Source: Microcystis panniformis FACHB-1757
GTDB taxonomy: Bacteria; Cyanobacteriota; Cyanobacteriia; Cyanobacteriales; Microcystaceae
DNA: 64,000 nt
Reading direction: 5' to 3'
Assembly: GCF_001264245.1 (NCBI RefSeq)
Contig: NZ_CP011339.1
Span: forward strand, 1,860,001 to 1,924,000
Position 1 is the first letter of the stretch, and the number at the start of each line of letters is the position of its first letter. Below the pieces are notes generated by a model. The model saw only the letters and a program-made list of their open reading frames with translations, was not told the origin of the DNA and made no database searches. This document shows positions 1-9,802 of this stretch, piece by piece. Position numbers and translations under genes: made by a program.

Positions 1-755
1 GCTATCTTATCTTGGAGTTTCAACCAATTGTTCGAGCCTTTGACTTGATGTTTCAAGCGTCTTTGTAGCAATTTAAGCTTACTCTGTACTTTCAACAAAA
101 ATCGAGGGGCTTTGATTAAATCTCCCCGTGAAGTAGCGACAAAACTCTCAATTCCCGCGTCAATTCCTAAACAGGTCTTCCCTACTGTCATATCGGGAAC
201 TAATTCCGTAGATTGGAAAGAAACCAAAACGTAAAATCCCGACGCTTTTTGGATAATTCGAGCTTGTTTAGGCTCAAACCCAGACGGGTACTTCCTAGAT
301 TTCCTAATCCGAATTTTTCCCAATTGTGGAAAATTTAAGTATTCGTCACCTAAGAAGTTTTTTGACAGCGCAGGAAAAATAAAACTTCGCATCTTTTTCT
401 TAAATCTAGGAAAGCCGAAGCCTTTCGATTTCATGTGGTCAAACGCTTTATCTACAGTTTTTAAAACTTGCTGTAATACTTGAGCGTTAACTGTCTTTAA
501 TATCGGGTAGACTTTTTTAGCTTCCGTTATATTTTTAGCTTGAACGAAGTAATTTGGATAGGGTTGATCCGCAGGAATTATGTACTCAGAAACTAGCGAA
601 CAGCGATCCGCAAGACACTTTCGAGAGTTTAACCAATCTTTCCGTTCCGAGAGCGCGTAATTATAAACGCTCTTACAAACATCAAGAATGTGGACAATCT
701 CTCGTTCCTGTTTCTTGTTCACCTTTAGTTTGTACTGGTAGGTAAGCGTTATCAC
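1..755 (-). CDS. tnpB: TnpB (IS200/IS605 OrfB) RNA-guided nuclease, cut by window edge
   Basis: Reading the minus strand from a GTG at 755 gives about 251 uninterrupted residues that run off the window start. The N-terminus (TLTYQYKLKVNKKQERE) and the segment GKTCLGIDAGIESFVATS are typical of TnpB. The Asp of GIDAGI is the first RuvC-like catalytic residue; the remaining catalytic residues and zinc finger lie outside. TnpB of this family is an RNA-guided nuclease that helps IS200/IS605 elements persist. A divergent tnpA remnant follows at 840-1040, so this is the tnpB half of a damaged element. There is no ATG, so the GTG start is tentative. Confidence 0.8.
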   Translation of the reverse strand, partial: MITLTYQYKLKVNKKQEREIVHILDVCKSVYNYALSERKDWLNSRKCLADRCSLVSEYIIPADQPYPNYFVQAKNITEAKKVYPILKTVNAQVLQQVLKTVDKAFDHMKSKGFGFPRFKKKMRSFIFPALSKNFLGDEYLNFPQLGKIRIRKSRKYPSGFEPKQARIIQKASGFYVLVSFQSTELVPDMTVGKTCLGIDAGIESFVATSRGDLIKAPRFLLKVQSKLKLLQRRLKHQVKGSNNWLKLQDKI

Positions 756-839
756 TGTCGTTAGTTTCGTGATGTGATGTATAGTTAAATTGTAACACTT
801 ACTGCCTAGTATATCAACTAATTACAATCATGGACCAAA

Positions 840-1040
840 CTAATCGCTAACCTTAAAACAGTTAGTAGTCGCTTAATTAGACAAGAATTTCCGGATTTGG
901 CGGCAAAGTATTTCGACAACAAACCCTATTTTTGGGCGGGAGCTTATTTCGTGGCTAGTTGTGGCGACGTTACTGTCGAACAACTAAAAAAATACGTCGA
1001 GAACCAAAACTCCCCGAAAGTGGAAACGCTACCGCGTTAG
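840..1040 (+). pseudogene. tnpA: TnpA (Y1 transposase) remnant, 5' end deleted
   Basis: The frame reads LIANLKTVSSRLIRQEF, then YFVASCGDVTVEQLKKYVENQ, and stops at 1038-1040. This is the C-terminal half of an IS200-type HUH transposase, including the helix with the catalytic Tyr (KKYVENQ). The upstream HUH half is absent: only about 85 bp separate it from the divergent tnpB start, and in frame that stretch gives no start-bearing HUH segment. The copy therefore cannot encode an active transposase. Confidence 0.8.
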
Positions 1041-1049
1041 TTTTATTCT

Positions 1050-1107
1050 GGTCGCGACTCATCTCCCGTTAACCGCTACGCGGTTTAACGGGAGTCCTCT
1101 CGCGACC
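1050..1107. repeat. IS200/IS605-type terminal hairpin
   Basis: A nested inverted repeat: the outer arms are GGTCGCGA (1050-1057) and TCGCGACC (1100-1107), and the inner arms are about 14 bp at 1063-1075 and 1081-1094. Subterminal hairpins of this kind are recognised by TnpA as single-stranded DNA. It lies just downstream of the tnpA remnant and probably marks this end of the element. Confidence 0.65.
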
Positions 1108-1208
1108 TTGAGATAGGGGTGAGGGGTGGGGCAGATTTTTCAGGGATCGGTAAACAGTAAACAGTGAAAATACTCCTCACCTAATACCGCTTACCGATCA
1201 CCGATAAC

Positions 1209-2680
1209 TTAATTATTGGCCATTACCCAATTAACTAGAGTGCGGACGGGAAAACCGGTGGCCCCGGAATTATTAACGCCATTTTCTTTATCGCACCAGA
1301 CCGGTCCTGCGATATCTAGGTGGAGCCAGGGAGTATTATTAATGAATTGCTTCAAAAATAAAGCGGCTGTAATGGAACCGCCGGGGCGCGGGCCGGTGTT
1401 TTTCATATCGGCAATTTGAGACTTCATCCCCTCGAAATATTTTTCTTCTAGGGGCATTGGCCAGAATTTTTCGCCGGCTAATTTAGCGGCCTCTTGGAGT
1501 TGAACAGTGAGACTCTCATCGCTACTCCATAAACCGGCGATATCGTCCCCCAAAGCGATGACACAGGCCCCAGTTAAAGTGGCTAGATCTACGATCGCAT
1601 CCACCTCTAATTTTTCCGCAAAAACCAAGCCATCGGCCAGGGTTAATCGTCCCTCGGCATCGGTGTTATTGACTTCAATAGTTTTGCCATTAGAAGCGGT
1701 TAAAATGTCCCCAGGGTGCATAGCGCGACCACTAATCATATTTTCCGTAGCCGGACAGATAAAGTGTACTTCCACTTCTGGCTGTAATTGGGCGATCGCC
1801 TTGGCTGCCCCTAGGGTGGCGGCACCACCCCCCATATCCATTTTCATGGTTTCGATGCCGCTGCCGGCCCCTTTAATATTCAAACCGCCGGAATCAAAGG
1901 TTAAACTTTTACCGACGATTGCTAGTTTACGTTTCGGGGCTACTTGGGGTTTATAGATTAAATGAAGGAATTTCGGGGGAATATCCGAGGCTTTGGCCAC
2001 TCCAAGGAAGGCTCCCATGCCCAAGCTTTCGCATTCTTCCTGTTCCAGAATTTTGAGACTTAATCCGTATTCGGCGGCAATTTGCTCGGCGGTTTCTGCC
2101 ATGGTTAGGGGGTGACGGTGTTAGCGGGAGCATTGACTAATTCTCTGGCCAAAATCACTCCGGAACAGATTTGCTCGGCCTTGACGATCGCTGATGTTTG
2201 CTCTCCTAAACCCAATAACTCGACGGTTTCTAATTTGGCTCCTTTTTCCTCTTTAGTGGACTTGAAGCGGGTATCCTGATGATTGGCCAGCAGCAGCCCT
2301 TCTGCGATTGCTCCGGCAGTGGCGGACTGATCGCCAACTACCGGTAAACTGATGGCCAGAGCTTGGCTTTTTTGTTGTTTGGCCAGACGAGCGATGGCAG
2401 CGGCCGCTAGACGCAGGGTTTGCAGGTCGAAATCAGTAGTTTTTCCCAATCCCACCAGGATTAATTTGCGAATCGGACCACCACCTAGACGAGTCGCCGC
2501 ACTGCTGCCTAATTTTCCCTCGAATTCCGTCTCGGAGATGAGCTCCCCTAGGTTTCCCCCTAGTTTATCGTTTAATTCTGCCAATTCTCCTGCAATCTCG
2601 ATGGTTCCTTCTGGTAAACCTAGGGCTAAAGTATCTCCTGTCCAAGTAAGGAGCGAGGTGTCAGTCGATCGAATATCCAT
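1209..2680 (-). CDS. pepA: Leucyl aminopeptidase (M17), one frameshift
   Basis: Cytosolic M17 aminopeptidase that removes N-terminal residues using two metal ions. The first 191 residues end in LVNAPANTVTP followed by a stop; the remaining 297 resume at MAETAEQIAAEYG in another frame. The C-terminal part holds the metal and active-site motifs GKSLTFDSGG and NTDAEGRLTLADGL, plus the family's C-terminal end. Adding one G to the G5 run at 2108-2112 joins the halves as ...NTVTPLTMAETAEQ..., giving about 490 residues, the normal length. The gene is transcribed away from the 2915 gene. It is either a sequence error or a very recent inactivation; all other motifs are intact. Confidence 0.9.
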
Positions 2681-2914
2681 TCTTTATCTCGATAATTCTT
2701 TGCAAATTGCTTCTATTAATCACTATACTGTAAGCTCTATCAGTTATCATCGATCATCTGTTGAGGTTTAGTGGCTCCCTGTCAAGAATCAAGGTCTAGC
2801 TCTTGCTAAAATCATTGTCCCTGATTGCTGATGCTGACTGGGGATAACTGCCATGGGTTCCACTACTTAGAAAAAATTACCAAGTTTGTGTTGATCACTC
2901 AAGGAGAAATTTTT

Positions 2915-3154
2915 ATGGAAATATCTCGTCCTAATCAAGTAGAATTAACCGCAGAAGAACAACAGGAACTAGAAAAGTTGCGAGCTATTATCGAACAGGC
3001 TAGTGTTGATGGCGTGATCACTCAAGGGGAAAGGGAAAGAATCGCCCTAGCTATGAGGTCTGATGGTAAAGTGACCCTAGAAGAATTAGAGTTAGTCAGA
3101 ACTTTAATTACCGAAAAAGTGAGCAAAGGGGAATTAGTTCTTGATTATCTTTAA
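2915..3154 (+). CDS. Small conserved-looking protein, unknown function
   Basis: The 79-residue product (MEISRPNQVELTAEEQQELEKL...) is charged and predicted helical, with two similar halves around VDGVITQGERERI and SDGKVTLEELELV. These resemble helix-loop-helix repeats, but no family is assigned. The frame is open further upstream, but AAGGAG at 2901-2906 sits at ideal distance from the ATG at 2915, which fixes the start. It is divergent from pepA and converges on pntB, sharing the terminator region at 3172-3201. Confidence 0.7.
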   Translation: MEISRPNQVELTAEEQQELEKLRAIIEQASVDGVITQGERERIALAMRSDGKVTLEELELVRTLITEKVSKGELVLDYL

Positions 3155-3171
3155 ACTCTGGAAAATCGGAT

Positions 3172-3201
3172 AAAAAAAAAGACGGGGTTTTCACCCCGTC
3201 C
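3172..3201 (-). terminator. Rho-independent terminator of the pnt operon
   Basis: The hairpin GACGGGG-TTTTCA-CCCCGTC spans 3181-3200. On the minus strand it is followed by a run of nine T (complement of A 3172-3180). It lies 14 bp past the pntB stop and may also serve the convergent small gene. Confidence 0.85.
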
Positions 3202-3214
3202 TATTTGTTAAGAA

Positions 3215-4624
3215 TTATGACAAATCCTTGACTTGTGATACTAATTGTGCTACCACATCTTGAGCGCTACCAAAGAGCATAAAGGTTTTAGGATTGTAGA
3301 ATAATTCATTTTCTACCCCAGCAAAACCCGATCGCATACTGCGCTTAATCACGATCGTGTGCTGTGCCTTATCCACGTCGAGAATCGGCATTCCATAAAT
3401 CGGACTAGCTTTATCGTGACGGGCAGCGGGATTAACCACATCATTCGCCCCAATAATTAACGCCACATCAACGCGCTCAAACTCAGGATTAATATCATCC
3501 ATATCGTAGAGTTGCGGATAGGGAACATTAGCTTCGGCCAATAATACATTCATGTGGCCGGGCATTCTTCCTGCCACGGGGTGAATAGCATATTTAACCT
3601 CAACGCCATTTTTTTCCAACTGTTCAGCCAATTCTCGCACTGCGTGTTGTGCTTGGGCCACCGCCATGCCGTAACCGGGTACAATCACCACAGAACGCGC
3701 ATAACCGAGCATCATTGCCCCTTCTTCTGAATCAATAGCATGAACTGATTTATCAAGGCTAGAAGTGGCGCTCGCTTCGCCTCCAGCACTAGCACCTGTA
3801 CCAAATGCCCCAAATAGTACACTAGCCAGCGATCGATTCATGGCTTTACACATGATCTGAGTCAGGATAATCCCCGACGCACCCACCAAAGCACCAGCGA
3901 TGATCAACATACTATTCATCAGGATAAAACCGACTACGCTGGCGGCAAGTCCCGAAAAAGAGTTTAAGAGCGAGATAACCACGGGCATATCGCCGCCGCC
4001 GATGGGAAGCACGAATAAAGCCCCGAAAATTAGGGAAAGTGCCACCAAGGTCAGGAAAACATCGATCGAGGTGGGATCAAAAAAGAGATAGACACTACCC
4101 CCTAAAAAGGTGAGTAGCAAGAGAATGTTAAAGGGTTGTTGGAAAGGAAAAGTTACGGGCGCGCCACTGATTAATTCCTGTAATTTGGCAAAAGCGAGGA
4201 CACTACCGGTAAAAGTGACACCGCCGATCAATATACCCAAAATAGCGATCAGTATCGAGTCAAAGGCAATATTTTCACCACTTTGCAGTAAACGCCAGTA
4301 TTCGCCAATGGCAATTAAAGCACTGGCAGCACCGCCTAAACCGTTAAAAATCCCCACCATTTGGGGCATAGCTGTCATCGGGACTTTTTGCGCCGAAACT
4401 AGGCCGATAATCGAGCCAATCACTAACGCCACGGCGATTAAACCATAGCTGAGGATTTCTTGATTGATTAAGGTGGCAATAATGGCGATTAGCATCCCGA
4501 TGGCAGCCAGAAAATTGCCTTGACGGGCGGTAGCGGGGGAAGATAATTGTTTAAGACCGATGATAAATAAAATGGCGGCAAGTAGATAGGACAACTCGAT
4601 CCCTGTGATAAGGGCATTATTCAT
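3215..4624 (-). CDS. pntB: NAD(P) transhydrogenase subunit beta
   Basis: Membrane-bound beta subunit of proton-translocating transhydrogenase, which couples hydride transfer from NADH to NADP+ to proton entry. The first ~280 of 469 residues are a series of hydrophobic segments. The rest is the NADP-binding dIII domain, with VPGYGMAVAQAQHAVREL, HPVAGRMPGHMNVLLAEA and ALIIGANDVVNPAA. Full family length. Its ATG overlaps the stop of pntAB by 4 bp, so the two are translationally coupled. Confidence 0.95.
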   Translation of the reverse strand: MNNALITGIELSYLLAAILFIIGLKQLSSPATARQGNFLAAIGMLIAIIATLINQEILSYGLIAVALVIGSIIGLVSAQKVPMTAMPQMVGIFNGLGGAASALIAIGEYWRLLQSGENIAFDSILIAILGILIGGVTFTGSVLAFAKLQELISGAPVTFPFQQPFNILLLLTFLGGSVYLFFDPTSIDVFLTLVALSLIFGALFVLPIGGGDMPVVISLLNSFSGLAASVVGFILMNSMLIIAGALVGASGIILTQIMCKAMNRSLASVLFGAFGTGASAGGEASATSSLDKSVHAIDSEEGAMMLGYARSVVIVPGYGMAVAQAQHAVRELAEQLEKNGVEVKYAIHPVAGRMPGHMNVLLAEANVPYPQLYDMDDINPEFERVDVALIIGANDVVNPAARHDKASPIYGMPILDVDKAQHTIVIKRSMRSGFAGVENELFYNPKTFMLFGSAQDVVAQLVSQVKDLS

Positions 4625-4917
4625 GATTTAGCCTCTTTTTTCTTGAACATTTGCAGCATTCGATCGGTAACGACAAAACCACCGACCACGTTAACCATCG
4701 CCAAAATAACGGCAATTAACCCTAAAATTACGGTTAATTGGTGCCAATCCGTGCCTCCGGCGATGAGGAGCGCACCGACAACGGCGATACCTGAAATTGC
4801 ATTCGCTCCCGACATCAGGGGTGTATGGAGAGTGGGAGGAACTTTATTGATCACCTCGAAACCGACAAAGGAAGCGAGGACAAATACCACTAAAGCGGTT
4901 AAAAGTTGGGCAGTCAT
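4621..4917 (-). CDS. pntAB: NAD(P) transhydrogenase alpha subunit, membrane part
   Basis: The 98-residue membrane protein has three hydrophobic segments and the motif NKVPPTLHTPLMSGANAISGI, typical of the C-terminal dII domain of PntA. In cyanobacteria this domain is usually a separate polypeptide, as here. It lies between pntA and pntB and overlaps pntB by 4 bp. Confidence 0.95.
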   Translation of the reverse strand: MTAQLLTALVVFVLASFVGFEVINKVPPTLHTPLMSGANAISGIAVVGALLIAGGTDWHQLTVILGLIAVILAMVNVVGGFVVTDRMLQMFKKKEAKS

Positions 4918-5111
4918 TGGTTAAGTAAAAAGGGGATAGGGTTTGGGGATAGGGAAGTGGGGTGATGGGGGATTGGGGAAGTGGGGGATTGGGGAAGTGG
5001 GGGATTGGGGAAGTGGGAATTATGAATTATGAATTATGAAGTGGGGAGAACAAAGCTGCCTTCTGACTCCTGACTCCTGACTCCTAACTCCTGACGACCG
5101 ACTCCTGATAG
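4918..5111. repeat. G-rich and CTGACTC-type simple repeats between pntA and pntAB
   Basis: 194 bp of short tandem units: GGGGATTGGGGAAGTG at 4960-5015, then repeated GAATTATGA and CTCCTGACT. No coding potential was seen. The stretch lies inside an operon, so it must be transcribed through. The same GGGGAAGTG word forms the much larger array at 49.2-49.9 kb. Confidence 0.7.
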
Positions 5112-6259
5112 CTAAAAAGCGGATAACTGTTCACTGAGGGCGGATTTAATGCGTTGGTTGCGGATTTCGCCAGCGTGGGTGACACAGGCACTATCAATGA
5201 TGTCATCGGCAAAATCGAGGTTTAAACCGCCCTCTTTGCTGACTAAAAGCTGTAGCAGCATTTGCAGGTTTTTGGCGTACATCTGGCTGGCATTGGTGGC
5301 CACTGTGGCAGGAAGATTAACGGCTCCAACGATTTTTACCCCATTTTCGATGATTTCTCGTCCCGGTTGGGTGTAGGCGCAATTTCCGCCCTGTTCCGCC
5401 GCTAAATCAACGATTACCGCCCCCGCTTTCATGGTGGCGATCATTTCTTTGGTGACTAGCAGCGGGGCCTGTTTCCCTGGTACTTGGGCGGTGGTGATCA
5501 CCACATCAGCCCGCTTAATTGGTTCCGTTAGGGCTTGACAAATGCGCTCCTGTGTGCTAAGAGAAACCTCTTTGGCGTAACCGTTATCGGCGACGGTATC
5601 TTCTTCTAGGGGCATTTCAATAAATTTCGCCCCGACACTCTGCACTTCTTCTTTGACTTGGGGACGAATATCAAAAGCCTCCACCACTGCCCCAAACGGC
5701 GGGCGGTGGCGCAAGCTTGCAATCCGGCAACTCCTGCCCCCAATACCAGCACCTTGGCTGGGGCAATCGTACCGGCGGCGGTAGTCATCATCGGGAACAT
5801 TTTCGGCAGCTGCACGGCGGCGAGGAGTACCGCTTTGTAACCGGCGAGGTTAGCCTGAGAGGAGAGGGCATCCATACTCTGGGCGCGACTACTGCGGGGA
5901 ATTAATTCCATGCTCAAAGCGGTGATCCCGCGATCGGCTAATTTGGCAATGCGCCGGGGTTGACGCAGGGGATCGAGAAAGCCGATGAGAATACCCCCAT
6001 TTTTGAGGCGATCGATCTCGCTATCGCTAGGAGGGACGACTTTGAGAATAATATCGGCAGTTTCATAGATATATTCGCTGTTTTCGCTCAGGGCGGCTCC
6101 CACGGCACTATAGGCACTATCGGCAAAGTTGGCACTAATTCCCGCCCCATTTTGGACAATTACCTCAAATCCCGCCTTGACTAAACGGGCGACGGTATCC
6201 GGCACTAGCGCCACCCGCGCCTCGCCTTGGTCACTTTCTTTGATTACGCCGATTTTCAT
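5112..6259 (-). CDS. pntA: NAD(P) transhydrogenase alpha subunit, soluble part, one frameshift
   Basis: NAD(H)-binding dI domain of transhydrogenase. The first frame begins MKIGVIKESDQGEARVALVP and carries the Rossmann motif VLGAGVAGLQACATARRLG, then derails. The second frame supplies VVEAFDIRPQVKEEVQSVGAKF to the end. Restoring one G (a C on the plus strand, run C4 at 5690-5693) gives ...ARRLGAVVEAFDIRP..., a continuous protein of about 380 residues as expected. Likely first gene of a pntA-pntAB-pntB operon. Both halves are well conserved, which favours a sequence error. Confidence 0.9.
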
Positions 6260-6647
6260 GGCTGGGTTTCTCCTTAATAAGTCCTTCTCTTGTCTTATGC
6301 TGTTAGGGTAAGGGTTTCGTTAAATGCGATCGATCCCCTGGGATAATTTCGAGTCAAAATTGCTTTTCACTTCCATCCTAGCTATCCTCACCTTTCTGGC
6401 TCTTTTTCGGGCTAAATCTTAGGATTATCTTCAGAATTAAAGGGTTTTGAGCGCCATTGCTTGAGATTTTTTTATAATTATGAGGTACAAAGCTTTCGTT
6501 CTGGGGAACGCCGAAACGCTTAACATTAGACGATATTCTGTCCTAGATACCAGATTAATTTATACTTCATATTTATGAGAAAGGCTGTAAGCTGTTCCTC
6601 AATTCTCCCTGACCGAGATTATAAACTAATAAGCAGAGAGACATTAA
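6260..6647. other. Intergenic region upstream of pntA
   Basis: 388 bp between the pntA start and the IS4-type element. It is AT-rich, and I see no ORF, RNA gene or clear terminator. It presumably holds the pnt promoter; the IS insertion lies about 400 bp upstream of the start codon. Confidence 0.4.
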
Positions 6648-7988
6648 GGATAACATCTGACTGACGGACACATTTTTCAATACAAAGACAAGTACTGTTA
6701 TGTGAAAGCCTCAAACTCCTGAATAAAAGAAAAGGTAATTTTGCCATAATAATCCTGACGAGCTTTGCGAGAAGAGCCAACAGGGAAAAGGGTCAACAGA
6801 AAATAAGTGGTCAAGTCGCAAGAAGGGACGCGCCTTATGAACAACTCCCGCCAGCCAACGTCAACCAATTTTCAAATAACTCAAACCACGCCGAAAATGA
6901 GCATCAACCTGACGGCGAGAGCCAGATTGTTGAACCGCCATGCCAGTTAAAGTAGCAAAGAGAATAGAAATGGCAACAATGAGATAGAGACGTTCTAAAC
7001 AAGCAGCAGAGCGAACACGAGAATGTTCCCAGTCAAAAACGCCCGATTTACTGCCCTTGAAAGAGATGTTCAATGGGAAAACGAAGACCATACTGCCAGA
7101 AGGTGTCAAGGGTAGGAGGTTCATCGCTCAGAATTGCCCAATTATCCTTAACCCCTGGAACAGAGGCTAAAGCAAGATGAGCAGTGATTCTAGCCTCCTG
7201 CCAGACTTGAACGTTGCGATCAAAGCAGGCTTGCCGTTTGGGAGGATAGAGTTCTCTGACCTCATAGCCAAAACCCCGACGGCGAACACCGTAAATGAGG
7301 GTATCGCAAGGTAAGCGAAGACACCAATGCCAAGTATTTTTCCTGAGCCATTGAATTAATTGCTGATTGGCAAAGCCTCGGTCGGCTAACAGCATGACAT
7401 TCTCAAAGCCCTGAAGATAGCCTTTGGCTCTGTCCAACAAGGGTTCGTATTTCTCAAAAGCTAGGCTGGCACTACCATGTTCTAATCCCATCCACATCAA
7501 GGGACGGCTCTCCCCCCGCAGACCACCGCTAGATAGACAAAGCAGTATTGATTCCACAACAGAGTGGTATCTATTGCTAGATACAGTCTTTCCCCCTTCT
7601 CCTTCCAAGTCTCGATGGCTTTCAATATTAAGGGGATGTATATCTTTTCCACCGCTACTCTTCCATTCTGGCAAAAGCGATTCCACCGTCTCTGATAACT
7701 ATTGGCTTGTTCGGCTCTGCTTTGTACAAAGGGTTCCCATCTGGCTTGATTGAGACTTTGACTACTGAGTAGGGCTGTCACCATCCAACTGAGGACGGTT
7801 AAATGTCTTTTATCCACAAATCGGCTTCCTTGTTCTAGATAGGAATAAACTTGGGAGAAGATTCTGTTCTCGGTTTTCATCTTGTAGGGATTCTTGCTTT
7901 TTCCCTATCTACCCAGATATTTTTCTTTTTGGCAACCCTTGTCTTGTCAGGTTTTGACCCACTTGTGTCCGTCAGTCAGGGATAACAT
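6648..7988. mobile_element. IS4-type insertion sequence with 9-bp target duplication
   Basis: The element spans 6657-7979 (1323 bp). Its ends carry a perfect 16-bp inverted repeat, CTGACTGACGGACACA at 6657-6672 and its complement at 7964-7979. The flanking 9-mer GGATAACAT is directly repeated at 6648-6656 and 7980-7988, which shows a clean insertion. Length, repeat and duplication size fit the IS4 group. Confidence 0.9.
6861..7880 (-). pseudogene. IS4-type DDE transposase, two frameshifts
   Basis: Three overlapping frames together give about 340 residues. They start MKTENRIFSQVYSYLEQGSR, continue LYLAIDTTLLWNQY and VMLLADRGF (the two catalytic Asp regions), then YGLRFPIEHLF and SKSGVFDWE (the Y-R-E-K signature of IS4). 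The first break is repaired by one extra G at 7501-7503, the second by removing one base of the A3 run at 7060-7062. As read, no full-length transposase is made. The intact ends and target duplication indicate a fairly recent insertion. Confidence 0.8.
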
Positions 7989-8044
7989 TGCCTCGATTCT
8001 TTGTGAGATTTTGAAAAAAAACTATTGTGCTATCCATTAAGAAA

Positions 8045-8560
8045 TTACCTTAAAGTTTCTAAAATTAATGACAAAGGCAAATCGAGGGCTTGAGCAATTT
8101 GTTCAGCAGTTAGCCCTAATTGCACCAGTCTGGGAACGGTTTCTAGTTTTGCTTCTTTTAATTTTTCTTCAATTATCAAGTTTTCGGTTTCAATTATATC
8201 AGAATTATCCGTGGCTAAGTTTTCAGGAGATTGAGGGGAGTTAGGACAAAAATTAAGTTTGTCAATTTGTCCAGAATTAACCAAGTTATTGCTACTATTA
8301 GTAATTATTAATCTTTCAATTGCTGATCGAACATTTGATTTGTTTAAATCTTCGCCTAATGCTTCTGAGAGAATGTGCCAAAGTTCATAGGCTTTATCTC
8401 TAGCATGACCTTCACTGCATTTATAATCTTGGGCGATTTGAGCATATTTATAACCATTAAAAACGCTTTTTAAAATCCCCAATTGTAAAGTATCTAGGTG
8501 TTTTCCTGTTTGCCTAAAAACCACCTCATCAATAAGTTTAAAAATCTCTTGAGTATCCAT
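8045..8560 (-). CDS. Stand-alone HTH protein of the NB-ARC/vMAP-associated type
   Basis: 171 residues. The first ~85 (MDTQEIFKLIDEVVFRQTGKHL...YKYAQIAQDYKCSEGHARDKAYELW...) resemble the HTH domain at the N-terminus of large cyanobacterial NB-ARC/WD40 and vWA-MoxR-associated conflict proteins. Here it is not fused to an ATPase. The tail has a Ser/Asn-rich linker and a C-terminal helical motif (VPRLVQLGLTAEQIAQALDLPLSL) common in transposon-linked and Rpn-type cyanobacterial proteins. A role in DNA binding is inferred. No partner gene is adjacent. Confidence 0.6.
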   Translation of the reverse strand: MDTQEIFKLIDEVVFRQTGKHLDTLQLGILKSVFNGYKYAQIAQDYKCSEGHARDKAYELWHILSEALGEDLNKSNVRSAIERLIITNSSNNLVNSGQIDKLNFCPNSPQSPENLATDNSDIIETENLIIEEKLKEAKLETVPRLVQLGLTAEQIAQALDLPLSLILETLR

Positions 8561-8795
8561 GTTAATGACTTTTTTGCCCTCAGCTAGATTACCGTCATTA
8601 TCCGTTATTATCCGACTTTTGTAAAGAGGCTTAATAAAAATCCCGACAATATCCGTTGTTTACCGTTTAGTAACTAGCATTTAATAAATAAAAAAATGAA
8701 GAATTAATTAAAGAACATATTGATAGTCGATCCAAATGTTATTTTTATGTTAGTCGGATAGACTAAAAACATCAAATGAAAGTAGAGTGTTAAAT

Positions 8796-9122
8796 ATGGC
8801 GAAAATTGACGGTATTCAATTACCTGCTGACTTAAGTGGTAGCTTAGGAGGCACTCCTGAAGAAGCTGCCAAAGTCTTTTTATCTGCAGCAAGTAAAGGT
8901 TTAGCTAAAGTTATTGCTGATGCACTTGTGGATGCAGTGGGAGAAACCATAGGAGATGGTGCCGCTCCTGATTGGACAAAATTAATTACAGGTGCTGCAA
9001 TTAATCTAGACTGGGAAACACCTCCTAAAACTCTTCCTCAGAGAGTAGTTACCCTTGCTCAGACGGGGGAAAATGCTCTAGGTGGTGTGTCTGTTGGAAT
9101 TTCTATTAATGCTACGTTTTAG
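8796..9122 (+). CDS. Small protein preceding a papain-like protease gene
   Basis: 108 residues (MAKIDGIQLPADLSGSLGG...). A GTG nine bases upstream is in frame, but the ATG at 8796 is the more natural start. After a Gly-Gly at about residues 18-19 comes an amphipathic, Ala-rich stretch (AAKVFLSAASKGLAKVIADALVDAVGE), then a hydrophilic end. The protein has no Cys and no signal peptide. It is followed by its own terminator and then by a cysteine protease gene in the same direction. A precursor-and-protease relation is possible but unproven; no family is recognised. Confidence 0.6.
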   Translation: MAKIDGIQLPADLSGSLGGTPEEAAKVFLSAASKGLAKVIADALVDAVGETIGDGAAPDWTKLITGAAINLDWETPPKTLPQRVVTLAQTGENALGGVSVGISINATF

Positions 9123-9145
9123 AATCACTGTTCTAATGATAATCA

Positions 9146-9182
9146 AGAGTAACAAAGTTATGCTGCTGAGTTACTCTTTTTC
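9146..9182 (+). terminator. Terminator or attenuator after the 108-aa gene
   Basis: The stem AGAGTAAC (9146-9153) pairs with GTTACTCT (9170-9177), followed by a T run to 9182. It lies 23 bp past the stop and 33 bp before the protease start, so the small protein would be made in excess over the downstream genes. Confidence 0.75.
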
Positions 9183-9214
9183 CAATTACTTTATATCACT
9201 CCCAGAAAAAATCG

Positions 9215-9796
9215 ATGCCTTTAAGAGTTGAACAAGGAAAGCCGATCATTTTACAAGCAGCAGCTTTTGTAGCTTTTGTCAGCGATGATACCCTAGGGCA
9301 AGCCACTAGAATTAACAAAATCACTTGGATTAAACAAGAACAAACCCAATGGTGTTGGGCGGCTTCAATGCAGATGGTTTTTCAGCAAAATGATGACATC
9401 ACAACACAGCAATGTAACCTTGCCAATGTTGCTTTTGAATTAACAGGTTGTTGCAGTTCACCTAATAGTTCATTATGCAATAAACCCTTGCCGATTCTTA
9501 ATATTGCTCCTATGTGGGTAAGGTATAGTTTTAATCCAATTTATATTAATGGTTTGATTGAATTTACCACCTTACAAACTGAACTTGATAATCAACGTGC
9601 AGTAGAAATCGGTTTTAAATGGAATGGAGGAGGAGGTCATGCTGTTTTAGCAGTCGGTTGGGATATAATTGATTCAGTCCCCCAGGTCATCATTTATGAT
9701 CCTTGGCGGGGTGAAATAATTATTCCCTACGATCGAGTTAAAACTGCCTATGGCGAAGGTCAATGGCGATGGACATGGATTAATATTAGGAGATAA
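9215..9796 (+). CDS. Papain-like cysteine protease (C39/C70-like fold)
   Basis: 193 residues. The catalytic Cys lies in QEQTQWCWAASMQMV (about residue 47) with an oxyanion Gln before it; the catalytic His is in GGGGHAVLAVGW (about residue 145), and an Asp follows in IIYDPW. This order and spacing match papain-like peptidases of the AvrRpt2/C39-2 type. There is no signal peptide, so it is probably cytoplasmic unless exported in another way. The substrate is unknown. It lies 6 bp before the next gene and downstream of the small 108-residue protein gene. Confidence 0.75.
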   Translation: MPLRVEQGKPIILQAAAFVAFVSDDTLGQATRINKITWIKQEQTQWCWAASMQMVFQQNDDITTQQCNLANVAFELTGCCSSPNSSLCNKPLPILNIAPMWVRYSFNPIYINGLIEFTTLQTELDNQRAVEIGFKWNGGGGHAVLAVGWDIIDSVPQVIIYDPWRGEIIIPYDRVKTAYGEGQWRWTWINIRR

Positions 9797-9802
9797 ACTA
9801 AA

